Source: Pelosinus fermentans JBW45 (GTDB lineage Bacteria > Bacillota > Negativicutes > DSM-13327). Taken from it: 64,000 nucleotides of DNA. The stretch is from positions 4,385,001 to 4,449,000 of the forward strand of contig NZ_CP010978.1 of the NCBI RefSeq assembly GCF_000271665.2, written 5' to 3'. Position numbers and translations under genes: made by a program. Shown piece by piece: positions 16,854-25,268 of this stretch; the stretch's first letter is position 1; every line of letters starts with the position of its first letter. The notes beneath the pieces were generated by a model. The model worked only from the letters and a program-made list of their open reading frames with translations, ran no database searches and was not told where the DNA came from.

Positions 16854-19304
16854 TTACACGTCTGTATTTTGAGCTACTTTTGCAACCATAACTGTCATAT
16901 CATCATGTACTCGATTGCCAGACATCAGTAATGCTTGAGCGAGAATTTGTTCTGCCAAGGCCTGTGGTTTCGTATTGACTCCTCTTCGCAAAAAATTAGC
17001 TAACCAATTTTCCTTATCCAAGCTACTTTGGGGAACATCCACAATTCCATCACTAACCATGATGATAAAGTCACCCTCGACCACCATTTCTTTTATTGGT
17101 TGAATTTCAATCTGTTGTAAAATACCAATTGGCAGCGATGATGATTTTACAGTCATAACCTCTCTAACCCTCTTAATAAAGCTCGGTGCCGCTCCAATCT
17201 TCAAGAACTCAGCCTCTCCTGAATAGGTATCAATCACTACCATATCAAGAGTCACGAAAGATTCATCAGGAGTACGCAATAGCAGCATAGAATTCACCGT
17301 CTTTACTGCTATATCAATATCAAAACCAACTGACAATAGTCTTTGTAAAAATTTTATTGCCATATTACTCTCAAGAGCTGCCTGCTTACCGCTACCCATA
17401 CCATCACTCAGTATCAATGCTATCTTTCCTTTATATAAAGGAATTACCGTGCAGGTATCACCACATACCCCTTGTCCCTCTTTAGCAAAACTAGCAATAC
17501 CAGTCTCCACTTGAAACCGCTTCGCCACTTTCATAGCTAAGGTACATCTTTTTTTCTTGCTGGCATCACCACATTCCGCTTTTAGCATTAATTTCTCTTT
17601 CATGATACTTGATGCTAAAGGTAAAATAGTATTCACACATTCTTTTTTGTTATTACATGGAGCTTTGCTGACCTCGATTACAGCTCCCCCTTGTTTTCCT
17701 GTCACCCTTACTCCTGTAAGAGAACAAGCCAGCATAGCAGCCTTTTCTTGCAATACTAGAGATAAAGCCTTATTTGAATGCTCAACCTTACCGATTTCAT
17801 AAGCCAAGTTACTAATAATTACACTAGTAGCTTCCATTTGTTCGGTAACAATTTGGCGCTGCTCAATGATTCTCTTTTGCCAAAAGGATGCAGTAAGATT
17901 CCGCTCAGTTACCAAGCCAATCGTCTCTATTAACTCTTTCTTTCGAATACAATTTTCTTGAAACACTTTTGGTAATTTGCTCACAGGCATAGATTTGATT
18001 TCTGTTTGTCCCAACAGTTCTAAGATGCCATGGTAGGTACGATAAAAATCAGCCTCCCAGCACTGGGATCTTTTACTGCAATTCACACATAACTGCTCCC
18101 CCACAGCAGATAGTGTTTTGGCTAATTCATCATCCCGAATCTTCCCCTTCGTATCTTCAACAATACTGCCAAAGGTTCCAGCCAACTCATGAAATACCTC
18201 TGCAATATTTTTAATTTTCGATACCGTTTCTTGTACATGCAGTGAATTGTCGGCTGCAGATACAGACGAAGGAGAAGAAAAGGCAAGATCGCACCAACCA
18301 GCTAATCCCTTGTTAGGTGAAAAGATAAACAATCCCCCTGCTATTGCACATTCACTTAGTATTCGCAATAATTGCTGATCTTGTCCAAAATATAATATAG
18401 TAATGGTGCTTCCTAATATAAATCCTAATATGACTGCAAATTTTCCCAATCCGCGAAAAGCTCCTGCTAAAACACCTGCTACCGCATATACGGATACAGT
18501 CAGCGTTGCATTGCCATCACTTAACCCTATGACCAGTCCAACCACTACACCCACACAAGAACCAAGTCCTGGACCACCGGCAAGAGACATCACCATAATT
18601 AAGAGACAACCTGCCATATTACGAATACTATAGTCGAAAACCGTGGTATTCCCCAGTCCAGCCACGGCAATTGCCAGCAGCAAGATCATGCAACTGAGAC
18701 GTTCACTGGTCACATATTGCTGTGAATAGATCGATTGCTTCTCTAGCAACAGCGGCACCCCATACATAAAAATATAGGACAACACCATACAAGTACCAGC
18801 ATCAAATAATAGTAATAAAAAACTATATAGAGTTGGCTGGGAAACCATATTGATTACAAATCCATAGCATATGATCACGCAAGATGCCAATAAAGGCACA
18901 ACCATTATTTTTTTGTGCAATCGTGTCAGCTTATCTACCCACAAAAAATATAAGAAAATTGTTGCAACATAAATGCCAACTTCTACGTAATATCCTGCCG
19001 ATAAGACCCCAGCAATGCACCATAGTCCTACCATAAAGGCTCGTCTTTTTTGCAGTTGTGCTACCGCAGCAAAAAAGGCCAATCCAATCGGTGCAATGTC
19101 ACCCATAATCGTAACTCGTCCCAATAAAAAGGATAAAATATTGATAAACCAATTTTCTGTCTGTATGATAGACAGCAATACACAATATCCTTTGTAAAAA
19201 ACCTTCTTAAAAGACAACTGTCGAGGTGCTTGTTTCTTTTCAGCTATTGGTTGTGGTACATCTAGCATCTCATTTGGCAAGGTAATAACAGTTACTTTTG
19301 GCAT
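16854..19304 (-). CDS. spoIIE: Stage II sporulation protein E, SpoIIAA phosphatase
   Basis: 816 residues, close to the B. subtilis length. The N-terminal part (about 50-310) has about ten transmembrane helices, followed by a central region with several cysteines (CVNCSKRSQCW near 415) and a C-terminal PP2C phosphatase domain (about 590-810) with ILSDGMGSGKQA and IIMVSDGIVD. SpoIIE sits at the polar septum and dephosphorylates SpoIIAA, which frees sigma-F. ATG start with GAGGTG upstream. A Spo0A-type promoter is suggested upstream. Confidence 0.96.
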   Translation of the reverse strand: MPKVTVITLPNEMLDVPQPIAEKKQAPRQLSFKKVFYKGYCVLLSIIQTENWFINILSFLLGRVTIMGDIAPIGLAFFAAVAQLQKRRAFMVGLWCIAGVLSAGYYVEVGIYVATIFLYFLWVDKLTRLHKKIMVVPLLASCVIICYGFVINMVSQPTLYSFLLLLFDAGTCMVLSYIFMYGVPLLLEKQSIYSQQYVTSERLSCMILLLAIAVAGLGNTTVFDYSIRNMAGCLLIMVMSLAGGPGLGSCVGVVVGLVIGLSDGNATLTVSVYAVAGVLAGAFRGLGKFAVILGFILGSTITILYFGQDQQLLRILSECAIAGGLFIFSPNKGLAGWCDLAFSSPSSVSAADNSLHVQETVSKIKNIAEVFHELAGTFGSIVEDTKGKIRDDELAKTLSAVGEQLCVNCSKRSQCWEADFYRTYHGILELLGQTEIKSMPVSKLPKVFQENCIRKKELIETIGLVTERNLTASFWQKRIIEQRQIVTEQMEATSVIISNLAYEIGKVEHSNKALSLVLQEKAAMLACSLTGVRVTGKQGGAVIEVSKAPCNNKKECVNTILPLASSIMKEKLMLKAECGDASKKKRCTLAMKVAKRFQVETGIASFAKEGQGVCGDTCTVIPLYKGKIALILSDGMGSGKQAALESNMAIKFLQRLLSVGFDIDIAVKTVNSMLLLRTPDESFVTLDMVVIDTYSGEAEFLKIGAAPSFIKRVREVMTVKSSSLPIGILQQIEIQPIKEMVVEGDFIIMVSDGIVDVPQSSLDKENWLANFLRRGVNTKPQALAEQILAQALLMSGNRVHDDMTVMVAKVAQNTDV

Positions 19305-19324
19305 AATGATTCACCTCTATTCAT

Positions 19325-19358
19325 ATAATACCAACAGGAGATAGATAGCCCGCATCAA
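19325..19358 (-). promoter_or_regulatory. Candidate Spo0A-activated promoter of spoIIE
   Basis: Minus-strand TTGATG (19353-19358) and TATTAT (19325-19330) are separated by 22 bases, the over-long spacing known for Spo0A-activated sigma-A promoters of spoIIG and spoIIE. A near 0A box (TGTCGGA, against TGTCGAA) lies at 19429-19435. Confidence 0.45.
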
Positions 19359-19453
19359 GTACATATTATTATTTTACATATATTGGTATTCAATCTTTGT
19401 CTGAATAAGTCCGTTACGAAACAAAAATTCCGACAAAAAATAGAGTAAAAGGT

Positions 19454-19492
19454 AAAAAACCACCTGACAACTACAATGTCGGTGGTTCTTTT
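19454..19492 (-). terminator. Second minus-strand terminator in the spoIIE/S1 spacer
   Basis: AACCACC pairs with GGTGGTT and GACA with TGTC with one bulge; TTTTTT follows on the minus strand. It lies about 90 bases beyond the first terminator of the S1 gene. The 313-base spacer otherwise holds the spoIIE promoter. Confidence 0.75.
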
Positions 19493-19583
19493 GAACTATA
19501 ATGCTATTATTTTTGTCGAGGCATAAGGAAATTTTTCCCATACAGTATCTAGGCTGTGATAAATTAAAGAATGTATATCAAAA

Positions 19584-19608
19584 AGAGCATTTCAAATTGA
19601 AATGCTCT
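19584..19608 (-). terminator. Intrinsic terminator of the S1-domain gene
   Basis: Exact 11-base arms with a 3-base loop, then CTTTTT on the minus strand, ten bases past the stop codon. Confidence 0.88.
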
Positions 19609-19617
19609 GATGAACTA

Positions 19618-20049
19618 TTACTGAGAACGAGCAGCACCACGACCGCCACGTTTCGATTCTGTATTACGTTTCAAATCTCCAAGACGTTCATCACTATCTT
19701 TTAAGAATTTAGTCAACTTGTCTTCAAAGGACGGCGCATTCACTTTCCCAAAACGCCGATTATCATTGGCTGGTGCTCTCCTGGGAATAGGACTAGGAGC
19801 TGGACTTGGACTTGGCGGCTGAAGTTGCTTAATCGACAACCCTATTTTCCCGCGCTCATCAACTGACAAAACCTTAACTTTTACCGTATCTTGCTCTTTC
19901 AGGAAATCTTTCACATCACGAACATATACATCAGCAACTTCCGAGATATGAATTAAACCTACTTTTCCTCCAGGCAATTCTACAAATGCTCCGAAATTTG
20001 TAATACCTGTCACAACGCCCTCAACCACACTGCCAACTTCAATGGACAT
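19618..20049 (-). CDS. yabR: S1-domain RNA-binding protein (YabR type)
   Basis: About 143 residues: one S1 OB-fold (1-73) with GVVTGITNFGAFVELPGGKVGLIHISE, then a proline-rich linker (PPSPSPAPSPIPRR) and a basic tail ending in Arg/Gly. S1 domains bind single-stranded RNA; YabR-type proteins are thought to act near the ribosome. ATG at 20049 has GGGGGAAG ten bases upstream. It follows divIC as in B. subtilis. Confidence 0.88.
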   Translation of the reverse strand: MSIEVGSVVEGVVTGITNFGAFVELPGGKVGLIHISEVADVYVRDVKDFLKEQDTVKVKVLSVDERGKIGLSIKQLQPPSPSPAPSPIPRRAPANDNRRFGKVNAPSFEDKLTKFLKDSDERLGDLKRNTESKRGGRGAARSQ

Positions 20050-20131
20050 ACTAATCAAACTTCCCCCTTAAAAAACTATGTTTTTCATCCATATTATAAC
20101 CTTGACACTGAAAAGGTGTCAAGAAAAGCCG

Positions 20132-20425
20132 CTATAAATTATTTTTTTCCACCGAAATGAAAGGAATCTCTCCTGGTTTGACCAATCCTTGCTCTTCACG
20201 AGCCAATTTTTCTACATATTTAGGGTCATGTAATGCTTTACGCTCTTCTTGCAATGCAGTATTAGCCTCTCGTAATTGCTGAAGCTGCATACGTGTGGCT
20301 TGACTTTCACGGCGAATAGAGGAAAGTTGACTCTGTTGACCAACAGTTAAATAAATAAAATAACTGCATAATACAAATAGAAATAGTTTAAACCATTTCA
20401 CACGATACTTTTGCTGTTTCCGCAC
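20132..20425 (-). CDS. divIC: Septum formation initiator DivIC (FtsB-like)
   Basis: 97 residues: short basic cytoplasmic end, one transmembrane helix (about 12-28), then a coiled coil (about 30-70) and the C-terminal DPKYVEKLAREEQGLVKPGEI that marks the DivIC/FtsB family. It acts with FtsL and DivIB in the septal complex. The start is a GTG with GGTGGTG upstream. The position between yabQ and the S1 gene is the usual one. Confidence 0.93.
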   Translation of the reverse strand: MRKQQKYRVKWFKLFLFVLCSYFIYLTVGQQSQLSSIRRESQATRMQLQQLREANTALQEERKALHDPKYVEKLAREEQGLVKPGEIPFISVEKNNL

Positions 20426-20517
20426 TCACTTCACCACCACATATAAAATACTATTATGCATCAGACAGCTTTATTCGCCAATTAGTGAATGCATTCCTCT
20501 TTTTTTCATAGACTTTT

Positions 20518-20988
20518 TTATTTTTTCTCATCAAGTGGCGGTTTGGGATACCAAACCTGATACCAAGCTTTTATTTTGCTGCTAATCCATCGAAAAGGCC
20601 AACTCACAATTTTTATACACAAAGAGATTGGTCTGATAATAAGCACAATAAACATATTTTTTACGAATGCAATGATACTTTTTGTCAGCTTAATCATACC
20701 AGTAAATAAACGGATCACATATAAGCTTAATAGGCGATAATATAAGCCAACACCGCTTATGATTCCTAAAAACACATAAAACCTAAGTTCCCCCCAATTA
20801 CTCAGCACCAAAGCAATAAATACAACAGCCGTCGCAATTAACCAATAGAGTAAGTCTGTGACCCATGTTATTAAAACCTTCGCCCTAAAGGTACCGCGTA
20901 ATACTCGATAGCAATCAAATAATACTCCTAATGTTATACCTGTAGCAACCGTAGATAAAAAAATTGAGAATTGACTTTCTACTTGCAC
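20518..20988 (-). CDS. yabQ: Spore cortex biosynthesis protein YabQ
   Basis: 156 residues with four or five hydrophobic segments and the YabQ hallmark GVLFDCYRVLRGTFR near residue 20. In B. subtilis YabQ is a mother-cell membrane protein of the outer forespore membrane needed for cortex formation, made under sigma-E. The GTG start lies four bases after the transglycosylase stop, with GGAGGTG upstream, so translation is probably coupled. Confidence 0.93.
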   Translation of the reverse strand: MQVESQFSIFLSTVATGITLGVLFDCYRVLRGTFRAKVLITWVTDLLYWLIATAVVFIALVLSNWGELRFYVFLGIISGVGLYYRLLSLYVIRLFTGMIKLTKSIIAFVKNMFIVLIIRPISLCIKIVSWPFRWISSKIKAWYQVWYPKPPLDEKK

Positions 20989-20992
20989 TGCC

Positions 20993-21727
20993 TCACCTCC
21001 AGCGCCATGAATGATAATAGCGATGCAATCTCCCAGCTATCCATACCATTCCCAGCAAGGTAACCATGCACCACCACCCTATAGCAGTACGAATATATTC
21101 CCACTGTTCTTCTGCAAAAATAGTATAAGGCATAGGATAGGAAGATAATTCATACCAATAACCAATTACACGATTTACATAATTCACCGTTTCATCATAG
21201 GGCGGTATTCCTCCATATTTATCTACTGCCCCTGGGCCAGCATTATAAGCAGCCAAAGCCAATACCATATTTCCTTCGTATTTATTTACTAATTGACTAA
21301 GATATAAGGTTCCGATACGAATGTTGAGCTCTTCATTATAATAACATTCAACCGTACATTCTCCAGGATGGCGCCCCGCACACACTTTAGCTTGTTCATT
21401 CACTTGGCGCCATGTACTAGGAATAATCTGCATTAATCCGTAAGCTCCGGCGGGCGAATGCGCTCGAGGTTGAAACGAACTCTCTGCATGAATCAAACTT
21501 GCAACGATTTGGCCATTTATACCAGCCTGGCGGGCACGTCGATTGATCAACTCTCCATAAGGTACCTTATTGTCGACATCTGCTATAACATAGGAGTTCC
21601 CATTAAACTTCTCCCAGGACTTATTATGTATCCCTGAAATTCCATAGCCTATGATGCTATAAATAACCAACTGAATCACAAATACAACCAATCCGATACG
21701 CCATAGGACCAACAATCTGGGCCGCAA
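20993..21727 (-). CDS. Membrane-anchored lytic transglycosylase (SLT domain)
   Basis: About 244 residues: an N-terminal transmembrane anchor (about 8-28), a lysozyme-like SLT domain (about 60-190) with ALIHAESSFQPRAHSPAGAYGLMQI, where the glutamate of HAES is the catalytic acid, and AAYNAGPGAVDKYGG; a second transmembrane helix follows near 215-235. Such enzymes cleave the MurNAc-GlcNAc bond to give 1,6-anhydro ends. The TTG at 21727 with GGAG seven bases before it is a better start than the ATG at 21760, which has no ribosome site. Lying between yabP and yabQ, it may have a role in spore wall work. Confidence 0.85.
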   Translation of the reverse strand: MRPRLLVLWRIGLVVFVIQLVIYSIIGYGISGIHNKSWEKFNGNSYVIADVDNKVPYGELINRRARQAGINGQIVASLIHAESSFQPRAHSPAGAYGLMQIIPSTWRQVNEQAKVCAGRHPGECTVECYYNEELNIRIGTLYLSQLVNKYEGNMVLALAAYNAGPGAVDKYGGIPPYDETVNYVNRVIGYWYELSSYPMPYTIFAEEQWEYIRTAIGWWCMVTLLGMVWIAGRLHRYYHSWRWR

Positions 21728-21860
21728 GACAATACTCCTCTCACCCAAGAATCGAAACATGTAAAAGCGCGATATGTAACACGAAACAATTCACATAGTG
21801 CTACATTCGCGCACCGCAATAGCGGAAAATAGATCGGCTACTTACACATAAAACAAATCT

Positions 21861-21954
21861 AACCACAAAGGCGCAAAGGACACAAAGGGTTTTTATTTAT
21901 ATTTTTTGTGCACTCCTTTGTGTGCCGCATAGCGGCATTGCGCCTTTGTGGTTC
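21861..21954. repeat. Dispersed AACCACAAAGGCGCAAAGG repeat, long copy
   Basis: The left arm AACCACAAAGGCGCAAAGG and right arm GCGCCTTTGTGGTT are inverted; the middle contains TTTTTTGTGCACTCCTTTGTGTG. It is nearly the same sequence as the copy at 33801-33896. Confidence 0.8.
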
Positions 21955-22001
21955 ATAAATTTTATATTTTCCACCTACAAAATTTATACGCTCTAGATTT
22001 A

Positions 22002-22026
22002 GAAAGAAAACTTGGCTTACGCCAAG
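22002..22026 (-). terminator. Likely terminator of yabP
   Basis: CTTGGC/GCCAAG hairpin with a 4-base loop and TTTTCTTT following on the minus strand, 23 bases past the yabP stop. Confidence 0.6.
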
Positions 22027-22049
22027 CCTTAGCATTTTTGCAGGTATTA

Positions 22050-22331
22050 TTATTTCAAGAATCTCTCTAACAAACCTTTTTTATTATGAGAAGTGTCATC
22101 ATAAGTAACGCCCTTTATCAATCCTTCTACCACAATATTACTTTTATCTAAATTTAACTGTTTAATATTTAGTCCCTCACCCTTTACAATGAGCACACCT
22201 TGCTCGGTTTCCATAATGACTTCTTTTTCATCATAACTTCCTAAACTGAGCACACCATCAATTGTCATTTCCTCACGATCAACCAATGTAATTTGATGCC
22301 GCCAAGTAGGTGTTTTATTATCTATCGTCAC
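22050..22331 (-). CDS. yabP: Sporulation protein YabP
   Basis: 93 residues, typical length. The phrases HQITLVDREEMTIDGVLSLGSYDE and GVLIVKGEGLNIKQLNLD identify the YabP/YqfC family, coat-associated mother-cell proteins. GTG start with GGGAGG six bases upstream. In B. subtilis yabP is directly followed by yabQ; here a transglycosylase and a repeat intervene. A perfect sigma-E type -10 box lies upstream. Confidence 0.92.
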   Translation of the reverse strand: MTIDNKTPTWRHQITLVDREEMTIDGVLSLGSYDEKEVIMETEQGVLIVKGEGLNIKQLNLDKSNIVVEGLIKGVTYDDTSHNKKGLLERFLK

Positions 22332-22359
22332 AGAAAATCCTCCCCTATGCTAACTTTTT

Positions 22360-22367
22360 ATTGTATG
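22360..22367 (-). promoter_or_regulatory. Candidate sigma-E -10 box of yabP
   Basis: Minus-strand CATACAAT matches the sigma-E -10 consensus exactly and lies 29 bases before the GTG. No good -35 box is visible, so this is tentative. Confidence 0.35.
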
Positions 22368-22439
22368 TATATGCCCTTGGCTTAGAGAATAGTACTGGCA
22401 AAGTAACAAGGAGACTTTAAAATTTAATCCCATTATAGG

Positions 22440-22468
22440 TCATGGCCCAGGAGAATATGGGCATACTA
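22440..22468 (+). promoter_or_regulatory. Candidate sigma-F/sigma-G promoter of the 78-aa gene
   Basis: TCATG (22440-22444), 17 bases, then CATACTA (22462-22468), the forespore -10 consensus. It lies 34 bases before the proposed start. Confidence 0.45.
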
Positions 22469-22501
22469 AAAAGATATTTATATACGAGGAGTATTCTAAC
22501 T

Positions 22502-22738
22502 ATGGATCAAGCCTACTTTTATTACCTTTGGCAAAAATTAGCCTTCCAAATCGTACATAAAACCAGCATATGGGTTCTACTGGTATTTTTCTTTACTGCT
22601 GTAGCTTCGTGGCATCTTGGAAATTTGTTAAATAAACATAATGTTCGAGCACGGGAAGCGAATATGGCTCATAAAACAGCCATAGGCTATACTGCAGCTG
22701 GTATCGCACTCTGGTTGTTCAGTGTAATCATGGGATAA
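22502..22738 (+). CDS. Small two-helix membrane protein, unknown
   Basis: 78 residues from an ATG at 22502 with GAGGAG ten bases upstream. An earlier in-frame ATG at 22442 would fall inside the likely promoter. Two hydrophobic helices are visible: about 20-38 (TSIWVLLVFFFTAVASWHL) and about 61-77 (YTAAGIALWLFSVIMG), joined by a basic loop. No family recognised. It is the only plus-strand gene between the yab and ger clusters and ends at a shared terminator. The forespore-type promoter suggests a sporulation role. Confidence 0.6.
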   Translation: MDQAYFYYLWQKLAFQIVHKTSIWVLLVFFFTAVASWHLGNLLNKHNVRAREANMAHKTAIGYTAAGIALWLFSVIMG

Positions 22739-22753
22739 AGTGTCCTTGTAGCA

Positions 22754-22786
22754 TAAAAGTAAGCAGCAAAAGGCTGCTTACTTTTA
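22754..22786. terminator. Bidirectional terminator
   Basis: AAAAGTAAGCAGC and its complement enclose a 6-base loop. It lies between convergent genes and overlaps the stop codon of the minus-strand gerAC gene. Confidence 0.88.
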
Positions 22787-24025
22787 TTTGTGAGATCCAA
22801 TATTTTCTATTGTTACGTTAACAGAAGGAAATAAAGAAACATTAGGGAATGCAGCCTCATCCCAGTGCTCTTTTACTCTTTCCCAGGCTAATGGCTGATA
22901 GGCTCTTAGTTTAGTACCAAAATCTCCTGGATCGACCTGTAGCTCTTGATACATATGAAAAGCATATAATATATTATGCTTTACTTCTTCCGCTACTAAT
23001 AGCTCAACTTTATGAATCGCCTCCTCATCCATTGTGTCATATTGATTGCCACATTGACTTTCACCAAGATTACCTTTCATCCCAATGTCCAGAGTATAGT
23101 AAATATCCTCTCCGTTGACATGGACAGTTAATTTTGTCTCATGACGAAAAAGCTCAAAGGCAAGTATCTTACCAGGATGGTCGGGACATTCAATGGTAAT
23201 GATGGCTGACTTTTCCGCAGCACTAAAAAAAGCTGTTCCTTTAGTGGCATACTCATCGATATACCCAACAAATTTGCCCTCCTTAAATAAGGCAGTTCCA
23301 CCTATTTTAACGATATCCTCCACTAATTCAACCCGGCTGATTTGCACTGTTTTCTTATTATCAATTGCTTGTGAAGTCTCTCCTAAACCTGGAATCCAGC
23401 CTGGGACATGAGGATTTTTTTTATATAAGTGCAGACTGTCAGACAAAAATATCCCCCCTGGCTCACCGTCAGGTGGCTTATATTCCAGAAGTTTTTTCGC
23501 CTCGCCTGAAGTAATTAAGAGTTTTATCAGCCAGCGCATTTCAGTATCTCTGCGGAACAAATCAATAAGAGGCTGCAAACCACCCTGCCGAGCAGCTGCT
23601 TCGCTAATTACAATAGCCTGAAGGTGTTCAAACCAAAAGCCCTTACTGACTTGTCCTAACATATCCCTCAGCATTTCAAACATAGACTCACCAGTACTGG
23701 AAATAACATATGTGGATATTGATGCCTTTCTTGCTCCCTCGCCACTGCCGCTTGCAGGTGTTAGCTGTAGTATTTGATAACTAAGACGGTAGAGTTTATT
23801 GCCATGAGGCTGCACAAAGTTTTCAATAGATTTTTTTTCTTTTTCTTCCTTAGTATCTCCTCCCTCATCAGCTTTATCAATCGCCACTGCTAAAACAAAT
23901 AATCTTTCCTGTAATTCTCTTTGATCCCAGCAGCCACCAATTAACAGACTGATCGTGATAAACAGAATACTCCCTAAACAAATCTTGGACCATTTACCGA
24001 CTCCAAAATTTCTTAAAAATAACAA
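22784..24025 (-). CDS. gerAC: Spore germination lipoprotein GerAC, second copy
   Basis: About 413 residues. A TTG at 24025 with GGAGGTGG upstream is proposed as the start; a longer reading to 24109 has no ribosome site. The N-terminus then reads as a lipoprotein signal with lipobox IGGC and mature start CWDQREL, the GerAC hallmark. Later phrases GESMFEMLRDMLGQ and KYKPP-like EYKPPDGEPGGIF match the neighbour gene closely. GerAC is the outer, lipid-anchored C subunit of the germinant receptor in the spore inner membrane. Adjacent duplication of gerAC is unusual. Confidence 0.88.
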   Translation of the reverse strand: MLFLRNFGVGKWSKICLGSILFITISLLIGGCWDQRELQERLFVLAVAIDKADEGGDTKEEKEKKSIENFVQPHGNKLYRLSYQILQLTPASGSGEGARKASISTYVISSTGESMFEMLRDMLGQVSKGFWFEHLQAIVISEAAARQGGLQPLIDLFRRDTEMRWLIKLLITSGEAKKLLEYKPPDGEPGGIFLSDSLHLYKKNPHVPGWIPGLGETSQAIDNKKTVQISRVELVEDIVKIGGTALFKEGKFVGYIDEYATKGTAFFSAAEKSAIITIECPDHPGKILAFELFRHETKLTVHVNGEDIYYTLDIGMKGNLGESQCGNQYDTMDEEAIHKVELLVAEEVKHNILYAFHMYQELQVDPGDFGTKLRAYQPLAWERVKEHWDEAAFPNVSLFPSVNVTIENIGSHK

Positions 24026-24092
24026 AACCCCACCACCTCCACAGCATGACCTTGCTACAGACAATCTAAAGGACCTGTTATACTTATACATA

Positions 24093-25268
24093 CTACTTAT
24101 GACTACCAATATTTCTTATTGACACATTTACAGAAACATATAAAGGAATGGTTGGATACAGCTCATCCCATTGGTCTTGTACCTGCTCCCAGGTATTCGG
24201 TTCATGGGCCTTTAATTTACTGGCAAAGCTACTGACAGGGTCTACCTTCATATCTTTTTTAAAAACTTTCTCTGCATAGTAAATATTACGTTTAATTTCT
24301 TCCGCAAATGCTACTTCCAGAATACGGAGATACTCTGGATCCAGAGTATCATTTAAACTAATATCACCTTGGAGCTCTCCAATATTTCCATACATAGTAA
24401 TATCAACGGTATAATAAATGACCCCTTTTTCTACATGAGGTGTTAGCCTAGTATCATGACGAAAGAGCTCGAATATTACTTGATGCCCAGGGGTTTTAGG
24501 AGAATCCATTGTAACAACTGCGGATTTTTCAGTACCTAGCATAATTTTCAGACCTGCCACAGCATACTCATCTGCATAACCAATAAACTTATCCTTTTTA
24601 AATACAGCAGAACCACTTAGCTTTACCACTTTATCAGCCATTTCGATCCGCGGTAAAAGAACATTACTGTTATTATCAAAATACTGAATCGTATACCCAA
24701 GATCGGTGCGTGCTCCAGCAACATGAATATTTTTATTATGCAGGCGGATAATATTGGCTAGATAGACACCACCAGGTTCCTTTGATGGAGGGGTAAATTC
24801 AATTATGGACTGGGCCTTCCCAGATGTAACATATATTTTAATCCGAGAGCGCATTTCTGCATCCCGTTTAAAAAAATCCAAAATTTCCGACAATCCCACT
24901 TCTTTTAAAACTGCATCACTAATAACAATTACTTGTATATGTTCAAACCATAGAGACTTGCTGTTTTGTCCTAACATGTCTCGAACCATTTCAAAAATAG
25001 ACTCACCTGTATTGGATTTGATAAAGGTGTTAGTTTCTTCCCTTTGTTCCCCACCCGAAGCAAACTTTAATATTTGTAGACTTACACGATACCGTTTCGT
25101 ACCATGGGGCTGGACAAAGGTTTCTACTTCTTTCACTTCATCTGCCTTATCAATTGCCACTGCCAATACAAAATTACGATCCTGCAATTCCCGCATATCC
25201 CAGCATCCAGCTGTAACAATACATGTACAAATGATCAGCAAGCAACTAATCCACTTCTTTTTAGCCAC
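24093..25268 (-). CDS. gerAC: Spore germination lipoprotein GerAC, first copy
   Basis: About 391 residues from a GTG at 25268 that overlaps the gerAB stop by 8 bases. Signal peptide, then lipobox VTAGC and CWDMRELQDRNFVLAVAIDKADE, a classic GerAC start. GESIFEMVRDMLGQNSKSLWFEHIQVIVIS is shared almost word for word with the next gene, which shows tandem duplication followed by divergence. It is the third gene of the first gerA-type operon. Confidence 0.92.
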   Translation of the reverse strand: MAKKKWISCLLIICTCIVTAGCWDMRELQDRNFVLAVAIDKADEVKEVETFVQPHGTKRYRVSLQILKFASGGEQREETNTFIKSNTGESIFEMVRDMLGQNSKSLWFEHIQVIVISDAVLKEVGLSEILDFFKRDAEMRSRIKIYVTSGKAQSIIEFTPPSKEPGGVYLANIIRLHNKNIHVAGARTDLGYTIQYFDNNSNVLLPRIEMADKVVKLSGSAVFKKDKFIGYADEYAVAGLKIMLGTEKSAVVTMDSPKTPGHQVIFELFRHDTRLTPHVEKGVIYYTVDITMYGNIGELQGDISLNDTLDPEYLRILEVAFAEEIKRNIYYAEKVFKKDMKVDPVSSFASKLKAHEPNTWEQVQDQWDELYPTIPLYVSVNVSIRNIGSHK

